A stretch of DNA of 64,000 nucleotides, taken from assembly GCF_029892785.1 (NCBI RefSeq), contig NZ_JARXXA010000006.1:62001-126000 (forward strand), written 5' to 3'. The position numbers and the translations under genes were made by a program. The stretch comes from Parabacteroides sp. PH5-46 (GTDB lineage Bacteria; Bacteroidota; Bacteroidia; Bacteroidales; Tannerellaceae). Positions 62,049 to 64,000 of this stretch are shown here, piece by piece. The notes under the pieces are model-generated. The model was given only the letters and a program-made list of their open reading frames with translations. It did no database searches and was not told the origin of the DNA. How positions within the stretch are numbered: the first letter of the stretch is position 1; every line of letters starts with the position of its first letter.

Positions 62049-62077
62049 TTACTTAATTGAGAAATGCTTCAAAGATA

Positions 62078-63313
62078 ATGAAATATATGATAACAAGCCC
62101 GGGTAATAGTGTCCGGGCTTCTGTTCCGCTACCGGCCTCTAAAAGTATCAGTAACCGGGTGTTAGTGCTGAATGCATTGGGCTATAGCCCCTATGAGATA
62201 CAGAACCTGTCGGATAGTGACGATACGAGAGTAATGGCAGAGGCGCTCCGCTCTAATGATCGCGACTTTAATATTGGGGCAGCGGGAACGGCTATGCGTT
62301 TCCTGACGGCTTTCCTGTCGAAGGTGGTTGGTGAATGGACGATTACGGGAACGGAACGAATGAAGAACCGTCCTATCAAACTGTTGGTAGATGCCCTGAA
62401 TAGTTTGGGAGCGCGGATTGAGTATATGGAAAAGGAAGGATATCCTCCTTTGCGTATATTCGGTAGTGCTATGCAGGGAGGGGAGATATCCCTGTCTGGA
62501 AGTGTCAGTTCTCAATATATATCAGCCTTGTTGATGATCGCTCCCTATATGGAGAACGGGCTTACTTTGCACTTGGAAGGGAAAATTATTTCAGTCCCTT
62601 ATATTCATCTTACGATCCAGTTGATGAAGCAGTTCGGAGTAGATGTTCTTTGGAATAAACAAACCCTAAAAGTTCTTCCACAGGAATACAAACCTGTACC
62701 TTTTACGGTAGAGTCTGATTGGAGCGCCGCTTCGTACTGGTATGCCATCATGGCATTATCGAAGCAGGCAGAAATTGAGTTGCTGGGCTTATTCAAAGAT
62801 AGTCTGCAAGGTGACTCCGCAGGGGCTAAGCTGTTTTCCCAACTGGGAGTAGGGACAACTTATACCAAAGAGGGAGTCGTATTGAAAAGAAACGGAAACT
62901 TGGCAAAGAAATTAGTATATGATTTTGTCAATGAGCCCGATCTGGCACAAACTTTTGTCGTAACTTGTGTGTTGTTAAATATACCGTTCCGCTTCTCCGG
63001 TTTACAGAGTCTGAAGATCAAAGAAACAGATCGTATCGAGGCTTTGAAAACAGAACTGCATAAGCTGGGTTATCTGCTTACAGACACCCATGATAGCATA
63101 TTGGAATGGAATGGTGAACGATGTGATCCGGAGGCTAATCCGGTTATTGAAACGTATGAAGATCACCGGATGGCAATGGCATTTGCCCCCGCTGCTTTGA
63201 TGCGGCCGGAGGGACTCATAATAGCAGAACCCGGAGTCGTAACTAAAAGTTACCCCAACTTCTGGGAAGATTTGAAAGCCGCAGGCTTTGCTATAATGGT
63301 GAATGGTGAATGA
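62078..63313 (+). CDS. aroA: 3-phosphoshikimate 1-carboxyvinyltransferase (EPSP synthase)
   Basis: A 411-residue shikimate-pathway enzyme joining phosphoenolpyruvate to shikimate-3-phosphate. Substrate motifs: LPASKSISNR (about 18-27, usually LPGSKS), NIGAAGTAMRFL (about 67-78, the NAGTAMRPL region with N and P replaced), SSQYISALL, KETDRIEAL and ETYEDHRMAMAFA. The replaced Pro and Asn lie in the loop that governs glyphosate sensitivity in other enzymes. The last residues (MVNGE) are encoded by a simple GGTGAATGGTGAATG repeat. Followed by a small membrane protein and a zinc-type permease. Confidence 0.92.
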   Translation: MKYMITSPGNSVRASVPLPASKSISNRVLVLNALGYSPYEIQNLSDSDDTRVMAEALRSNDRDFNIGAAGTAMRFLTAFLSKVVGEWTITGTERMKNRPIKLLVDALNSLGARIEYMEKEGYPPLRIFGSAMQGGEISLSGSVSSQYISALLMIAPYMENGLTLHLEGKIISVPYIHLTIQLMKQFGVDVLWNKQTLKVLPQEYKPVPFTVESDWSAASYWYAIMALSKQAEIELLGLFKDSLQGDSAGAKLFSQLGVGTTYTKEGVVLKRNGNLAKKLVYDFVNEPDLAQTFVVTCVLLNIPFRFSGLQSLKIKETDRIEALKTELHKLGYLLTDTHDSILEWNGERCDPEANPVIETYEDHRMAMAFAPAALMRPEGLIIAEPGVVTKSYPNFWEDLKAAGFAIMVNGE

Positions 63314-63377
63314 TGAATTGTTAATTTTTGATGTATATTATGTAATTAACAATTAACCATTAATAATTGATAATTAA
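63294..63377. repeat. Intergenic simple repeat at the 3' end of aroA
   Basis: ATGGTGAATGGTGAATGATG leads into AATTGTTAATT (63316-63326) and its exact reverse complement (63344-63354), then further AATTGATAATTAA words. It supplies the last codons of aroA and most of the gap to the next gene. No T-tract follows the hairpin, so a terminator role is unclear. Confidence 0.6.
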
Positions 63378-63381
63378 AGAA

Positions 63382-63801
63382 ATGTTTTATCTGATTTTAA
63401 GTTTGATCGCTTTAGGCTGTATCGTTGCTGTTATAGGATACTTCCGGAACAGAAAACTGCAGAAGATGCTGGAGCGTGGAGAGATATCCGAAATACCGGA
63501 AGTCTCAGAAATACCGGAAGTTTGTTGCGGGCAACATGAACTCTGCGAGCGGGACAGCTTACTTGCTGCCGTAAGCAAAGGGATTGAATACTACGACGAT
63601 GAAGAGCTTGATCGTTTCCGTGGTACAGCAGCCGAAGACTACCAAGAAGAGGCTGTAAGTGAATTTCGGGAAGTCCTTTATACCTTGCGCGAAGTGGAGG
63701 TAGCAGGTTGGTTGCGCAGCCTTCAGTTACGAAACATAAATCTCCCCGATTCATTAAAAGATGAAGCCTTCTTGATCGTAGGAGAAAGAAGAGTTAGCTA
63801 A
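63382..63801 (+). CDS. Conserved membrane-anchored protein of unknown function
   Basis: A 139-residue protein: one N-terminal membrane helix (about 2-22), a short linker with a duplicated SEIPEV word, a vicinal-cysteine motif [15 protein letters not shown] (about 42-56), then a soluble helical domain ([36 protein letters not shown]). The CC-G-x-H-x-x-C cluster could bind a metal. I do not recognise a named domain. The ATG at 63382 is used instead of a TTG at 63367. It lies 4 bp before the metal-permease gene, so it may serve metal uptake; this is inference. Confidence 0.65.
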   Translation: MFYLILSLIALGCIVAVIGYFRNRKLQKMLERGEISEIPEVSEIPEVCCGQHELCERDSLLAAVSKGIEYYDDEELDRFRGTAAEDYQEEAVSEFREVLYTLREVEVAGWLRSLQLRNINLPDSLKDEAFLIVGERRVS

Positions 63802-63805
63802 AAAA

Positions 63806-64000
63806 ATGTTTGATCTATTACAATATTCTTTTTTTCAGAATGCCTTGTTGGGTAGCTTGCTAACAGCTATTTCTTGTGGAATAGTAGGAACGTATATTGT
63901 TGCCCGCCGTCTGGTTTTTATCAGTGGAGGGATTACGCATGCTTCGTTTGGAGGGCTGGGGCTGGGCTTTTATCTGGGAACGAACCCTATCCTGACAGCA
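63806..64000 (+). CDS. znuB: Zinc/manganese-type ABC permease (3' end outside window)
   Basis: The first 65 residues of a cluster of ABC-3 family permeases. [19 protein letters not shown] is the first helix, followed by [20 protein letters not shown] and [16 protein letters not shown], which carry the R-R-L-V-F-x-S-G-x-x-x-H-A-x-F-G signature of ZnuB/MntB proteins. The frame is open to the right edge. It would be the membrane partner missing from the znuA-znuC pair at 17322-18867. The symbol is provisional. Confidence 0.85.
   Translation, partial: MFDLLQYSFFQNALLGSLLTAISCGIVGTYIVARRLVFISGGITHASFGGLGLGFYLGTNPILTA

Overview
The window is chromosomal DNA from a member of the Bacteroidales, most likely Parabacteroides or a close relative. 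The evidence is the SusC/SusD pair with its ECF sigma factor and FecR-type anti-sigma factor, the many secreted glycosidases, the DUF349, head-GIN and DUF2723 proteins, and Bacteroidota-type promoters (-7 TAnnTTTG with an upstream TTTG). The genus is an inference. No rRNA, tRNA, prophage, insertion sequence with a transposase, or true CRISPR array was seen.

Layout. 1-4.4 kb: the end of an RND efflux pump, a small PII-like protein, a membrane protein and a response regulator that lacks its phosphoacceptor. 4.4-9.6 kb: rpsO, then a three-gene NAD-linked [FeFe] hydrogenase. 9.7-12 kb: an XRE-cupin regulator with an acyl-CoA synthetase. 12-16.7 kb: a DUF2723 membrane glycosyltransferase-like protein, a NodB-type deacetylase and birA. 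16.8-19.9 kb: a lipoprotein thioredoxin, zinc-uptake ZnuA and ZnuC, and an epimerase. 19.9-24 kb (minus strand): a head-GIN lipoprotein, an ATP-grasp-like protein and a DUF349 coiled-coil protein. 24-24.86 kb is a gene-free stretch with a repeat array and a palindromic REPIN-like element. 24.9-26.8 kb: trmB and an Mrp-family ATPase that contains no cysteine.

26.8-39.6 kb is a minus-strand sugar-catabolism cluster: GH95, GH9, three ThuA-domain proteins (four ThuA domains), GH18, an MFS permease, a NagB-like isomerase and a ROK kinase. It looks built to release and use amino-sugar glycans, but has no SusC/D of its own. 39.9-46 kb is housekeeping: typA, an ECF sigma factor with a membrane partner, rnc, fabF, acpP and purN. 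46.3-56.9 kb is a polysaccharide-utilisation-type locus: ECF sigma, FecR, a SusC with an STN signalling domain, SusD, a secreted esterase and GH92. 57-60.8 kb is a two-component system with small PepSY-like proteins and a DUF4097-type lipoprotein. The right end holds a DUF418 protein, aroA, a small conserved membrane protein and the start of a zinc-type ABC permease that would complete the ZnuA/ZnuC pair 45 kb away.

The most unusual signal is a set of five intergenic arrays (4834-4921, 24074-24183, 38580-38667, 46000-46065, 54351-54438). Each consists of 3-5 tandem units with an exact 22-bp period, and each unit is a near-palindrome. The word differs completely from locus to locus, while period, copy number and palindromic design are shared. 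I know of no described family matching this. Other points of interest are a GTG-started rnc with a 13-bp perfect hairpin inside its first codons, a cysteine-free Mrp, and a NagB-like protein with amide replacements at two catalytic acids.
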